In this document: positions 6,417 to 15,286 of the stretch, in pieces | How positions within the stretch are numbered: the stretch's first letter is position 1 | How the letters are laid out: each line of letters starts with the position of its first letter | Assembly: GCA_019314185.1 (NCBI GenBank) | Contig: JAFCZU010000018.1 | Location: 1-25,301, forward strand | DNA: 25,301 nt | DNA from: Deltaproteobacteria bacterium | Lineage (GTDB): Bacteria > Desulfobacterota > Desulfobacteria > Desulfobacterales > ETH-SRB1 | Direction of reading: 5' to 3' | Translations under genes and position numbers: made by a program | Notes under the pieces: generated by a model | The model's database searches: none | Told to the model about the DNA's origin: nothing | Seen by the model: only the letters and a program-made list of their open reading frames with translations

Positions 6417-8186
6417 GTGGCACGAAGACAAAACATGGAACCTGTTATTGGAATAGACCTCGGCACTACAAATTCAGAAGTTGCTTTTATTTTTGACGGC
6501 ACAACACAGATTATTACTGATAACGATAATGGTATTTTGCCCTCATGCGTCAGCATCGGAGAAAATGGAAATATCATTGTAGGCGCCGAAGCCGGCAACC
6601 AGGCGTTAATAAATCCGGAAAGAACCGTTCTTTCCGTCAAAAGACACATGGGCACAGATCAGAAATTTCAATTGGGCACATTATCTTTTTCACCACAGGA
6701 AATTTCGGCTTTTATCCTTAAGGAGCTTAAAGAACGTGCTGAGAAAAAAATCAATTGTCCGGTTTCAAAGGCAATAATCACAGTACCAGCCTATTTTACA
6801 GATACTCAAAGGCAGGCCACTCGTGAGGCATGTGAAATTGCAGGGCTTGAAGTAGCCAGAATCATTAACGAACCTACAGCGGCGGCGCTGGCCTATGAAA
6901 GCGTCAACCCGGAAACCCAGAGAGTTCTGGTCTACGATCTTGGAGGCGGTACTTTTGATGTTTCCATTGTAAGAATAGAGGACGGCGTTGTGGAAGTACT
7001 GTCGAGTACCGGCGATAACCATTTGGGTGGCGACGATTTTGATCTGAAGATAGTCGATCATCTTGCAAAGCACATGGAAACCGAGTTTGATTATTCGGTA
7101 AAAGATAAACCGGCTGTTATGGCAAGGCTCAAGCGAGCTGCCGAAGGCGCAAAAATTCAATTGTCATCAGTACCGTATGTAACCATTGAGGAAGATCATA
7201 TCGGCAAAAAAGGGGGCAAAGATCTTCACCTGTCTCTGGAACTGTCAAGGGCGGACTTCGAAGAAATGATTGAAGAAGATCTTGTCCGCACCATGGAATC
7301 AGTGAATAAGGCATTGAAGGATGCCGCCATGCTGCCTTCGGCCATCGACAAAATAATCCTGGTTGGCGGATCAACCCGCATTCCGCGGATATCTCAAATG
7401 CTGGAAGAGAAAATCGGGCATCTGCCTCACAGCGAAATCGACCCTGATATGTGTGTGGCTATAGGCGCCGGCATGCAGGCGGGAAGGGAAATGGGAATGG
7501 AACGTTCCGGTGTGCTGGTAGATATTACCCCATATACCTTCGGCACTTCCGCCATGGGTGAAGTAGATGACGAGCCGAGCGAGACGATGTTTGTTCCCCT
7601 GATCCGGCGCAATACCAAGCTTCCGGCAAGCAAAAGCGAGGCTTTCTATACCATGTACGACAATCAGGAAGCTGTGGATGTCAAAATCTATCAGGGAGAA
7701 GCACCTGATGCTCTGGATAATATACAGCTCGGAAATTACCTGTTTAATCTGACCGACGCTCCTTCAGGAAGCGCAATCATTTTGCATTTTGATCTGGATC
7801 TAAACGGCATTCTAAAAATCAAGGCAGTTGAAAAAAAGACCGGTAACAAGATCAACGCTGTGATCGAAAATGCCATTCCCCGGTTTACAGACGAAGAATT
7901 ATCACAAACTCAAGATCGCATAAACGGGCTCTGGACCGAAGGAAGAGAATCAGAAACATCTCTGGAAGAAAACGTGCAAACTAACGCGAATGTAAAAAAA
8001 CTGCCACCCGAATATGCCGAAATTGTCAAGAGAGCTGAAGAAAAGCTGACAGAAGCTTCCGAAGACGACCGCGATGAAATGATTAATCTCATGGAAGATA
8101 TTCGTGACGCAGTGATGAAAAACAAAATGGAAGATGCCGAAGCATTTAAAACCGAACTGGACGAGATCCTTTTTTATATGGGATAG
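6417..8186 (+). CDS. Hsp70-family chaperone (DnaK paralogue, short form)
   Basis: This protein has 589 residues from GTG 6417; ATG 6435 (residue 7) is an equally possible start since neither has a strong ribosome binding site. The ATPase domain is complete: IGIDLGTTNSEV (11-22), ITVPAYFTDTQRQAT, INEPTAAALAYE, VYDLGGGTFDVS (172-183) and ILVGGSTRIP (314-323). The interdomain linker and start of the substrate domain read VLVDITPYTFG. The beta-sandwich is recognisable to about 485. The helical lid is short, and the C-terminus lacks the usual disordered acidic tail. Housekeeping DnaK is about 640 residues, so this is better seen as a dedicated paralogue working with the adjacent GrpE-like and J-like proteins. 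Confidence 0.93.
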   Translation: MARRQNMEPVIGIDLGTTNSEVAFIFDGTTQIITDNDNGILPSCVSIGENGNIIVGAEAGNQALINPERTVLSVKRHMGTDQKFQLGTLSFSPQEISAFILKELKERAEKKINCPVSKAIITVPAYFTDTQRQATREACEIAGLEVARIINEPTAAALAYESVNPETQRVLVYDLGGGTFDVSIVRIEDGVVEVLSSTGDNHLGGDDFDLKIVDHLAKHMETEFDYSVKDKPAVMARLKRAAEGAKIQLSSVPYVTIEEDHIGKKGGKDLHLSLELSRADFEEMIEEDLVRTMESVNKALKDAAMLPSAIDKIILVGGSTRIPRISQMLEEKIGHLPHSEIDPDMCVAIGAGMQAGREMGMERSGVLVDITPYTFGTSAMGEVDDEPSETMFVPLIRRNTKLPASKSEAFYTMYDNQEAVDVKIYQGEAPDALDNIQLGNYLFNLTDAPSGSAIILHFDLDLNGILKIKAVEKKTGNKINAVIENAIPRFTDEELSQTQDRINGLWTEGRESETSLEENVQTNANVKKLPPEYAEIVKRAEEKLTEASEDDRDEMINLMEDIRDAVMKNKMEDAEAFKTELDEILFYMG

Positions 8187-8191
8187 ATAAT

Positions 8192-8476
8192 ATGGAACGT
8201 TGCCCCACCTGCAATGCCGCATATAAAGGCACGCCCACCTGCCGTCGTTGCAAAACCGACCTGAGGCCTTTACTGGATATTGAAAAAAAATCCCGAACAC
8301 ATTATAACGCAGCAGCCGCAGCGTTTACCGGTAATGATTTCAACGGCATGTTTTTCCATGCCAAACGCAGTTTTTCGCTGATGCAAACGCCCGAAAACTA
8401 CCGCATGTTTGCGTGTTCGGCTCTGCTGATCCGTCGTTTTGACATAGCCCTGGCTTTAGGGTTCGCGCAAAAATAA
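8192..8476 (+). CDS. Small zinc-ribbon protein with a TPR-like helix pair
   Basis: This protein has 94 residues, starting 5 nt after the Hsp70 stop. Two CxxC pairs (CPTC at 4-7, CRRC at 17-20) form a zinc ribbon. The rest is alpha-helical with alanine-rich, TPR-like text (HYNAAAAAFTGNDFNGMFFHAKRS from about 37). There is no catalytic signature. Tight spacing and the same strand make it the last gene of the chaperone operon. A role in client or partner recognition is inference. The next gene is convergent, 45 bp away, with no clear terminator between them. Confidence 0.7.
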   Translation: MERCPTCNAAYKGTPTCRRCKTDLRPLLDIEKKSRTHYNAAAAAFTGNDFNGMFFHAKRSFSLMQTPENYRMFACSALLIRRFDIALALGFAQK

Positions 8477-8521
8477 CTTTACATTTTAAGAACCGATGCT
8501 TTCAGCCTGACCTCTTTGGAT

Positions 8522-10105
8522 TTATTCCCAGCAAATAGTCTTTGCAAGCAGACCTGTCAGATCCATCATCTCCATTTTCAGTTCTTCTCCAAGGAATGGG
8601 TCTTCCATGGCGCACTGCAAATGAATCTGACATTTTGGGCAGGCGGTCACAAGGAGATCGCTCTCTGTTTCACGCGCCTGTTTCAGACGCTTTACCTGAA
8701 GAGCTTTGCTAAACGAATCGCACCCTGTCCATGCACTGTTTCCGCAACATATTGCAGCGCTTCCTTTGTCGGACATCTCCTGAAAACTATTCGGTTTAAG
8801 CCGTTTCAACAACATTCTCGGAAGATCTTCCCGTTGCTCAAACCTGCTGAGACGACATGGATCCTGAAAAGTAAGCCTTTTATCAATTTTTTTAAAATCA
8901 ACAGCGCCTTTATCTATCTCTGTTTCAAGCAAATCATAGATGTGCGTAACCTTGCAATTTAACTTTATACCGTACTTTTCATAATCATGGACCAGAGTTC
9001 TATAACATTCAGGACAGGCAGTAACAACCTCTTCAATTCCAAGACTGTGAATTAAATCAACATTTAACCTGGCGAGCTTTAAAAAATTATCCTTATCTCC
9101 CGACCAAAGCAGGTCATGTCCGCAACAGCGCTCATCCTGAAGCAAGGCCGGCTGGATATCAAAAAAATTTAACAGACGAAGACTATCGGTTATAATATTA
9201 CAGGTTTGAACCCCAAGATGACTTCTGAAGAAAATGTCAAAATAAGGCGCGCACCCGCCAAAAAAAAGAATTTTACTCTTGTTATCGATGCGGACATTGT
9301 CAGGGAGCCAGTCCCAGCGCCTGGCTTTAAGTCTGGGAGATGTCATGGCACGCATCAAAGACTGGAAAAAACCTCCATGAGCCATATGACCATCCATATT
9401 ACGTTCCCTGGAAAAATGACGAAGATCACGAATAAACTCAGGGAAGTTAACAGCAGAAGGGCATCTGTCATAACAAAGGCCGCAGGTAAGACATGCCCAG
9501 ATATCCTCCTGCACATTAGGCAAATCAATATCCCCGGCAATAACAGAACCGACCAGAGCACGTGGCGAAAACTGCTTGCCGGCCAGTGTAAGGGGGCAGG
9601 CTGATGTGCATTTTCCACAATCCTGACACGCAAAAACATCATGTGCAGAAACAATATCTGAAAGAACTTCTTTATCCACCGACTCCAGTTCCGCTGCTTT
9701 TACATGCGTCACAGGGCTTTTGCCAAGCGCTCGTATCTCACTGCAAAAATCTTTGAGAAACTTAAGCAGCGGCCCTGAATCGTCCGGCAAAAATGTGGCA
9801 AGACGCAGGCGGTCTTTCCCTAATCCCAGAAGATCAAGAATTCCCCGCATGTCTCCGGTATTTTCTATGGCAGCGGCTGTTCCGCTTCCATAACGACAGG
9901 TTCCGGGTTCACACCCCACAAGAGCAACTCCATCCGCACCCATTTCAAAAGCCTTAAACAGAAGCGACTTGCTGATTCTTCCGGTGCATGGAATACGAAC
10001 CATGTTAATTTCCGAGGGAATTTCAGCGCCGGTATCCTGCAGTGTCTGATATGCGCTATGCGCCCCCCAATTACACAACATTAAGATTATATTATAATTA
10101 TTCAT
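8522..10105 (-). CDS. MvhD-HdrC-HdrB-type fusion: iron-sulfur electron carrier
   Basis: This 527-residue protein has three modules. Residues 1-125 match the MvhD/FrhD delta subunit, with C11, C40, C65 and C70 (CEPGTC) as 2Fe-2S ligands. Residues 160-216 hold two 4Fe-4S motifs (CQDCGKCTSACP, CLTCGLCYDRCP), as in HdrC/GlpC. Residues 280-500 have two CCG domains, each with a lone Cys, a CCG and a CxxC: C285, CCG 327-329, CPEC 364-367; then C417, CCG 453-455, CPKC 489-492. In HdrB such domains bind the noncubane clusters that reduce a disulfide. It is downstream of, and on the same strand as, the HdrA/GltD-like gene, after a 287-bp repeat-filled gap. It may be a disulfide or quinone-linked terminal reductase. 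No ribosome binding site is obvious at this ATG. Confidence 0.88.
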   Translation of the reverse strand: MNNYNIILMLCNWGAHSAYQTLQDTGAEIPSEINMVRIPCTGRISKSLLFKAFEMGADGVALVGCEPGTCRYGSGTAAAIENTGDMRGILDLLGLGKDRLRLATFLPDDSGPLLKFLKDFCSEIRALGKSPVTHVKAAELESVDKEVLSDIVSAHDVFACQDCGKCTSACPLTLAGKQFSPRALVGSVIAGDIDLPNVQEDIWACLTCGLCYDRCPSAVNFPEFIRDLRHFSRERNMDGHMAHGGFFQSLMRAMTSPRLKARRWDWLPDNVRIDNKSKILFFGGCAPYFDIFFRSHLGVQTCNIITDSLRLLNFFDIQPALLQDERCCGHDLLWSGDKDNFLKLARLNVDLIHSLGIEEVVTACPECYRTLVHDYEKYGIKLNCKVTHIYDLLETEIDKGAVDFKKIDKRLTFQDPCRLSRFEQREDLPRMLLKRLKPNSFQEMSDKGSAAICCGNSAWTGCDSFSKALQVKRLKQARETESDLLVTACPKCQIHLQCAMEDPFLGEELKMEMMDLTGLLAKTICWE

Positions 10106-10392
10106 AATATTACGATTACATTAAAAGATAAGTTTGAGATGACTAAAGTTAGAACTTAGCGCCCTTCGGGCGGGCTTAAAAGATGAACGTCGAACATCGA
10201 ACGTTCAACATCGAATTTTGAATAAGGAATTCTGCCAATTTATAAACTGGCGGAGCGACCCGCCGTGCTCACGCCCGTCGCGGCAGGAGCAATTTCATCA
10301 TTCATCATTCGATGTTCGATGTTCAAAAAAATTTCACTCTGCTGCTCCCACTTGGCAACCTATTGATAAGATTAATCATAAAATGGAAATTC
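10106..10392. repeat. Repeat-filled gap with heptad repeat copy 2
   Basis: Positions 10182-10225 match 5424-5467 in 43 of 44 bases. The related heptad text occurs inverted at 10306-10328 (cattcgatgttcgatgttc), so the gap holds an inverted pair. A tight hairpin CGCCC-TTC-GGGCG lies at 10160-10172. There is no convincing gene. The gap separates two genes that appear to work together, and a separate promoter within it cannot be excluded. Confidence 0.75.
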
Positions 10393-13300
10393 CTATACTA
10401 TCGAGTCTTCCAATAGCTCCCTGATTGCCTGCTCAAGATAAGCATGATTACGATATGGACTGTCAACAGCGTTTGACGGGCATACTGAAATGCAGTTTCC
10501 GCAGCCCTTGCACAGTGCTTCATCAACAGATGCATACCATCTGTCAGCGCCGTTTTTGCGCATAGTAATGGCATTATATGGACAAACCTGAATACAGCGT
10601 CCACACCAGCGGCATAAACTTTCATCCACTACCACAGTAAACCCTTTGTTCTGACGCGGCCCACGTGGCATAATAGCTGCTGCCTGTACAGCGGCGGCAG
10701 CTCCTTTTTTTCTTTTAGACACATTAATGCCCGTCGGGTCAGCGAGAAAAAGACCTGAAATTGAGGTTGCTCCGGGGTAGAAAAATGGTATTCCAAGCGC
10801 CCCCTCTTTTTGCAGGGATGATTCAACAATACGGCTCGGCAAACCTTCCTGATGTATATATTGAATTTTTTTTCTTGATCTTTCGCCTAAAATAATCGCT
10901 CCAACACGTATTGTATGACGAAAACCGTCCATATCGATAAACACCTGAAAATCGCCAAGTGTCCCGCTGAATCCTCTTACCTTAGAACCTTTAAAATTGT
11001 GAATATTCTGATGCTCGATTATCCCTGTTAACGGTTTCTTCGAAGTTCCAAACAAAAAAACATCCATACCAGCCTCAGCAAGTGTAAAAGCGCTGGAGAC
11101 AGCCGCTTCAGACTCGCCGATCACCGCTGTAGTAAAATTGTAGTTCCTCACAAGAGCTGGAAGAGGTTTTAATCTTTTAGCACGGCCGATAGAACGATCT
11201 ATCAGTCCGGTGAATTTTTTCATGGCAGCAACAGGATCATTTTTAACAAGCCGAAGCACTTCTCCCCTTAAATTGCATGCCTCTACCATGGAACGGCTTA
11301 TTCCAGTGCCTGTAAACAAGGCATCTTTCAGCCTGCTTCTCTGGTCCGTGCATGCGCTGCATACAAAATTCAGAGGGCAGCATACACATGATGCAAGAAC
11401 CACACGTGTAATGCCCTTTTCTCGAACTGTCCTTAATATAGCTGAAGATCCATCTGATATGCAGGCAGATGTTATTGTCTCGGCATGTACAACATCTTTG
11501 TGAGATTTCAGGTTATCAATATATTCGCTCATACCCTCAAGCCATCCAAGAGAATCGTTGCACCTGCAAACAAAAACTCCAAGACGGATATCAGAAGATA
11601 AACCGGCATCAGGAGAAAAAAAGGAAACACCGTGTCCTTTTTGCCTTTGCGAAGCTCCGCCAAGCAGTGTCATGGCCTGTGCGGCTGAAGCAAAACCTCT
11701 CAACATTCCAGCGTAAATATCGGGCTTTGCATTTTTCGGAGCATAGGCCCTGATTACATCTTCTCCCCTGATTGGAGGAACTATTTCAGGATCCGCTATA
11801 ATAACCACGCCGGCATTTTCAATGATTTCTTCCGGGGAAGCAGCATGGTTTATGGCATGGTTTATGCCACATGCTTCAACACATTGCAGGCACTCTGAAC
11901 AGACACCGCATTGAAGGCATCGCTCGGTTTCAAAAGCAACATCCTGCCCGCTAAAGCCAAGCGCTACTTCTGAAAAGTTTTTTCTGCGATCATCCGGCAG
12001 CATCTCGGGCATAACGCGTCTTGACAGCAAAGGAACTTTTTCCGGAAGTTCAGGATAATCCCTGTACTCCGGTCTTAACGTTCTGATATCTTTCTGCTCT
12101 CCGGCAAAACTTCTATGAATCGTGCGAGCAGCCATCCTACCGGAAGACATTGCCTGAACCACGGAAGAAGGGCCTGAAACAGCATCTCCGGCAGCATAAA
12201 TCCCTGGAAGATTTGTGCAAAGGGATTCATCAACACCGATAAAACCATAATCTGTGATATTTAATCCGCCGACACTCTTTTTGCCTTTAAATATGCCTGC
12301 CTGACCAACAGCAACAAAAGCCATATCAAATTTAAGGTCAAAGGGCTTGCGTCTTTTAATAATGACAGGCCATGGGATGCCCTGCGCATCAGGCTCTCCA
12401 GGTTTTGCATGCGCGCATTGCAATCGGTCAAATTTGCCTTTTTGGCCTGAAAAGGCTGTAACCTGCGTGCAATCCTTAATAGAAATGCCCTCATCCTGCG
12501 CAGCTTTGATCTCTTCATTATCTGCGGGAATTAAATCCATCGGAAACCATGACACTATTGTAACATCTGCGCCAATGCGGACAAGCGCCCGCGCCAGATC
12601 AAATGCGGCGTTCCCATCTCCGATCACAGCCACTTTTTTATTAAGTTTTTTTATCCTGCCTGAATACAGCCTTTTAAGAAAAGACAGACATCCTTCAACG
12701 CCTTTTAATTCTTCTCCAGGCACACCAAGTTTTCGGTCCAACCGCGTTCCTGTTGTGAGAACAACAGCCTCAAAATCTTTCCGAAGCTTTTTTATATCTT
12801 TGTTTAAATCAACAGGCTGGGATGTTGCGAAATTTACTCCCATTTCTTTTATATACTCAATCTCAATATCAAGTATATTTCTTGGCAGACGATGTGGTCC
12901 GATTCCATAACGCAACAACCCCCCTGCCCTCTTTTCCTTCTCAAAAACCGTGACAGCATAACCGTATCTAATTAGATCCGCGGCAGCAGCAAGCCCGGCA
13001 GGCCCTGAGCCTATTACAGCAATCTTTTCAGACCTCTTTTGCTCCAATCCCTGCTCATTTTTTATGTATGATTTTTTTTCTCCCTTTTCCAGATGAAAAA
13101 GCTCATAATCGGCTAAAAACCGCTTTATATCTCTAATCGCAATTGAATCGTCCAGCTCGCCTCTTCTGCAGGCCTTTTCGCAAGGATGGGTACAAATACG
13201 CCCGCATATGCCGGGAAGCACATTATCCTCTCTAATTAAAGCAAGAGCTTCTTTAAACCTGCCTGCGCCTGCAAGAGCAATATAACCCTGCACATTAACA

Positions 13301-13782
13301 CCAAGAGGACAGTTTTCCCGGCAGAGGGGGGTGCGTCTCTTGTCAATAACAGGACGACCGGGAAGGCTTCTTCGGCTGTTAATACTTACAGCCTTTCCGC
13401 CTTCCGGAATAGAAACAGGACAAATTTCTACGCAGCGACCGCATAGCGTGCATTGATCCTGATCAATATATGTCTCCATGCGGTTCATACAAACCCGGAA
13501 TCCCTGCGGGCTGTGCTTTATCGAAGTTATTTCAACCGGCAAGATGGTCCGAATACCAGGATTTCTCAAAATTCTGATAAGCCCTGGCCGGTGGGCATGA
13601 TTGAGAAGAAGGCCGGATTTCAGTTTATATTCATCACAGGAAAGTTTTAAATCAAGATCATAATCAGAATCAACAAGCGTAACCGGAATACCAAGCTCAC
13701 CAAGCTTGTTGGCTGCCATTATTCCTGCAGGTGCAGCGCCGATAACAATCACCCTGTAAAGTCGATCCTTAGGCCGTTTCAT
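10393..13782 (-). CDS. HdrA/GltD-type multidomain FAD, NAD(P) and iron-sulfur oxidoreductase
   Basis: This 1129-residue protein has several modules in order: an N-terminal nucleotide-binding loop (VIGAAPAG, 13-20); a 4Fe-4S motif (CTLCGRCVEICP, 111-122); a GltD-type cysteine region (CRENCP, CGRICTHPCEKAC, 154-205); an FAD loop (VIGSGPAGLAAA, 256-267); an NAD(P) loop (VIGDGNAAFDLA, 386-397) and the closing FAD motif YAAGDAV (529-535); a Cys cluster (622-638); an HdrA-like segment (GVFVCRCN at 735, VVLASC at 794, ACNLRGEV at 835); a third Rossmann loop (VIGESEAAVSS, 887-897) lacking the usual glycines; and two 4Fe-4S motifs at 1057-1068 and 1091-1101. It overlaps korC by ATGA. By family knowledge it could move electrons among ferredoxin, NAD(P)H and the HdrB-like protein. 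Flavin-based bifurcation is inference. Confidence 0.9.
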   Translation of the reverse strand: MKRPKDRLYRVIVIGAAPAGIMAANKLGELGIPVTLVDSDYDLDLKLSCDEYKLKSGLLLNHAHRPGLIRILRNPGIRTILPVEITSIKHSPQGFRVCMNRMETYIDQDQCTLCGRCVEICPVSIPEGGKAVSINSRRSLPGRPVIDKRRTPLCRENCPLGVNVQGYIALAGAGRFKEALALIREDNVLPGICGRICTHPCEKACRRGELDDSIAIRDIKRFLADYELFHLEKGEKKSYIKNEQGLEQKRSEKIAVIGSGPAGLAAAADLIRYGYAVTVFEKEKRAGGLLRYGIGPHRLPRNILDIEIEYIKEMGVNFATSQPVDLNKDIKKLRKDFEAVVLTTGTRLDRKLGVPGEELKGVEGCLSFLKRLYSGRIKKLNKKVAVIGDGNAAFDLARALVRIGADVTIVSWFPMDLIPADNEEIKAAQDEGISIKDCTQVTAFSGQKGKFDRLQCAHAKPGEPDAQGIPWPVIIKRRKPFDLKFDMAFVAVGQAGIFKGKKSVGGLNITDYGFIGVDESLCTNLPGIYAAGDAVSGPSSVVQAMSSGRMAARTIHRSFAGEQKDIRTLRPEYRDYPELPEKVPLLSRRVMPEMLPDDRRKNFSEVALGFSGQDVAFETERCLQCGVCSECLQCVEACGINHAINHAASPEEIIENAGVVIIADPEIVPPIRGEDVIRAYAPKNAKPDIYAGMLRGFASAAQAMTLLGGASQRQKGHGVSFFSPDAGLSSDIRLGVFVCRCNDSLGWLEGMSEYIDNLKSHKDVVHAETITSACISDGSSAILRTVREKGITRVVLASCVCCPLNFVCSACTDQRSRLKDALFTGTGISRSMVEACNLRGEVLRLVKNDPVAAMKKFTGLIDRSIGRAKRLKPLPALVRNYNFTTAVIGESEAAVSSAFTLAEAGMDVFLFGTSKKPLTGIIEHQNIHNFKGSKVRGFSGTLGDFQVFIDMDGFRHTIRVGAIILGERSRKKIQYIHQEGLPSRIVESSLQKEGALGIPFFYPGATSISGLFLADPTGINVSKRKKGAAAAVQAAAIMPRGPRQNKGFTVVVDESLCRWCGRCIQVCPYNAITMRKNGADRWYASVDEALCKGCGNCISVCPSNAVDSPYRNHAYLEQAIRELLEDSIV

Positions 13783-14384
13783 ACAATTGCTCCTGTCTGG
13801 CCGGCAGCCTTTTTCCCGCGCCCCTTAAGCACGGCAAGACCATAGTCATAACCTTTGTTAAAGGCTCTTTTATTAGCCTCTTCCGTACCCTTTGGCACAG
13901 ACCTTACAATACTGTCCATGGCCGCATGTTTCGAGATTACATTTGTAACTGATACGCAAAAACCGACCATAATTATATTGGCCATCATCTTTCGGCCTAA
14001 ATCTTCGGCCATACGTGTGGCTGGAATTGAAAAAAAATCTCTTTTTAATGCGCCAGGACGCACCAGATCACGATCAATAAGCAAAATACCTTCCTGTTTT
14101 ATCTCACTGACAAACTTATCATACCCGCCCTGAGACATACATATCAATATATCCGGCTGCTTAACATACGGATAATGGATCTGAACGTCTGAAATTATCA
14201 CCTGGGCGCTGCAAGCTCCACCGCGTGATTCCGGCCCGTATGACTGCGTAAAAACACTATGCATATGGTCCCCTAAAACAGCCGACATTCCGATTATACG
14301 ACCTGCCATTATAATACCCTGGCCGCCGAATCCGGTTACGATAACCTCTTTTATTCCTTTTTTCTGTTTCTGTTTATCAGTCAT
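13779..14384 (-). CDS. korC: 2-oxoacid:ferredoxin oxidoreductase, gamma subunit
   Basis: This protein has 201 residues. The GFGGQGIIMAGRIIG loop near residue 18 and the SYGPESRGGACSAQVIIS segment define the gamma subunit of the pyruvate/2-oxoglutarate ferredoxin oxidoreductase superfamily. Its likely role is in CoA binding and release of acyl-CoA. The length is typical. It is 68 nt downstream of korB and overlaps the next gene by ATGA (13779-13782), so translation of the flavoprotein is coupled to it. No Shine-Dalgarno sequence is visible before the ATG at 14384. Substrate choice (2-oxoglutarate or another 2-oxoacid) is not resolved by this subunit. Confidence 0.9.
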   Translation of the reverse strand: MTDKQKQKKGIKEVIVTGFGGQGIIMAGRIIGMSAVLGDHMHSVFTQSYGPESRGGACSAQVIISDVQIHYPYVKQPDILICMSQGGYDKFVSEIKQEGILLIDRDLVRPGALKRDFFSIPATRMAEDLGRKMMANIIMVGFCVSVTNVISKHAAMDSIVRSVPKGTEEANKRAFNKGYDYGLAVLKGRGKKAAGQTGAIV

Positions 14385-14452
14385 AGTTTGATAGTAACTA
14401 TTCAGGTTAGTCAGGCTGCAGGTGGTTGTTTTAAAAGATGAACATCTTGTAA

Positions 14453-15283
14453 CTATTCTGTCTTATCCGGCCTGCATATTTTGTCATAACTGTCTCCGCA
14501 TGTGGGACGTTTTATATCCACAAACTTTCCCAGCACAACGCCCTTTTCAAAATCAATATCAAGTTCACTGAGCTTTGCGTCATTTTTAATAATGGTCTTT
14601 TCCTGATACAGTTTTAATTGATCAAGCGGTTTTATTTTATTGCGGCGCCCGTAATTAATGGGACATGGTGAAAGCGCCTCAATAAATGAAAATCCGTTTT
14701 TGAAAATTGCTTCACCTATTGATTCTGTAAGATCGCGAGAGTGAAGCATTGTCCACCTTGCGACATATGTTGCTCCTGATGCACATGCCAGAAGAGGAAG
14801 ATTAAAAGGTGTTTCCGGATTACCCAAGGGTGTCGTTGCTGTTTTAGCGAAATGTGGCGTGGTTGCCGCTGCCTGGCCCCCTGTCATGCCGTAATTAAAA
14901 TTGTTTACACAAATTACTGTGATATCAATATTTCGACGCGCTGCATGGATAAAATGATTTCCTCCAATAGCAAAAAGGTCTCCATCTCCGCTGAATACAA
15001 TCACATTCAGGTCAGGATTTGCGAGTTTTACTCCCGTGGCAAAGGGAATCGCCCTTCCGTGGGTAGTATGAAAGGAATCCAGCTTGACATAACCAGCTGC
15101 GCGACCCGAACAGCCGATCCCTGAAATCATCACAAACTTTTTCAGAGCAATGCCGCTTCTTTTTATCGCTGTCAGGCACGAAGAAAAAACCGTTCCGATT
15201 CCGCATCCAGGACACCACATATGCGGGAAACGATCCTTCCGGATAAGATCATTTAAAGGATGTTCCGGTATTTTTTTTACCAC
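14453..15283 (-). CDS. korB: 2-oxoacid:ferredoxin oxidoreductase, beta subunit (ThDP-binding)
   Basis: This 276-residue protein begins at a GTG three bases after korA. Residues 24-28 (CPGCG), C58 and a later Cys near 207 are placed to bind the 4Fe-4S cluster of this subunit. The thiamine diphosphate motif is GDGD (99-102) leading to NN (127-128). MTGGQAAATTP follows, as in 2-oxoglutarate- and related 2-oxoacid oxidoreductases. With the alpha subunit it decarboxylates the 2-oxoacid and transfers electrons towards ferredoxin. A purine-rich GGGAG lies inside the end of korA, 12 nt before the start, which is longer than usual, so translation may be coupled to korA. Confidence 0.93.
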   Translation of the reverse strand: MVKKIPEHPLNDLIRKDRFPHMWCPGCGIGTVFSSCLTAIKRSGIALKKFVMISGIGCSGRAAGYVKLDSFHTTHGRAIPFATGVKLANPDLNVIVFSGDGDLFAIGGNHFIHAARRNIDITVICVNNFNYGMTGGQAAATTPHFAKTATTPLGNPETPFNLPLLACASGATYVARWTMLHSRDLTESIGEAIFKNGFSFIEALSPCPINYGRRNKIKPLDQLKLYQEKTIIKNDAKLSELDIDFEKGVVLGKFVDIKRPTCGDSYDKICRPDKTE

Positions 15284-15286
15284 TAA

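Noticed and set aside
8516..8962. 148-codon plus-strand frame after the chaperone cluster
   Set aside because: It lies opposite the second CCG domain of a well-supported gene, with no ribosome binding site and no recognisable motif.
12347..12910. 187-codon plus-strand frame inside the HdrA/GltD-like gene
   Set aside because: It is antisense to a strongly supported coding region, has no ribosome binding site and resembles no family.
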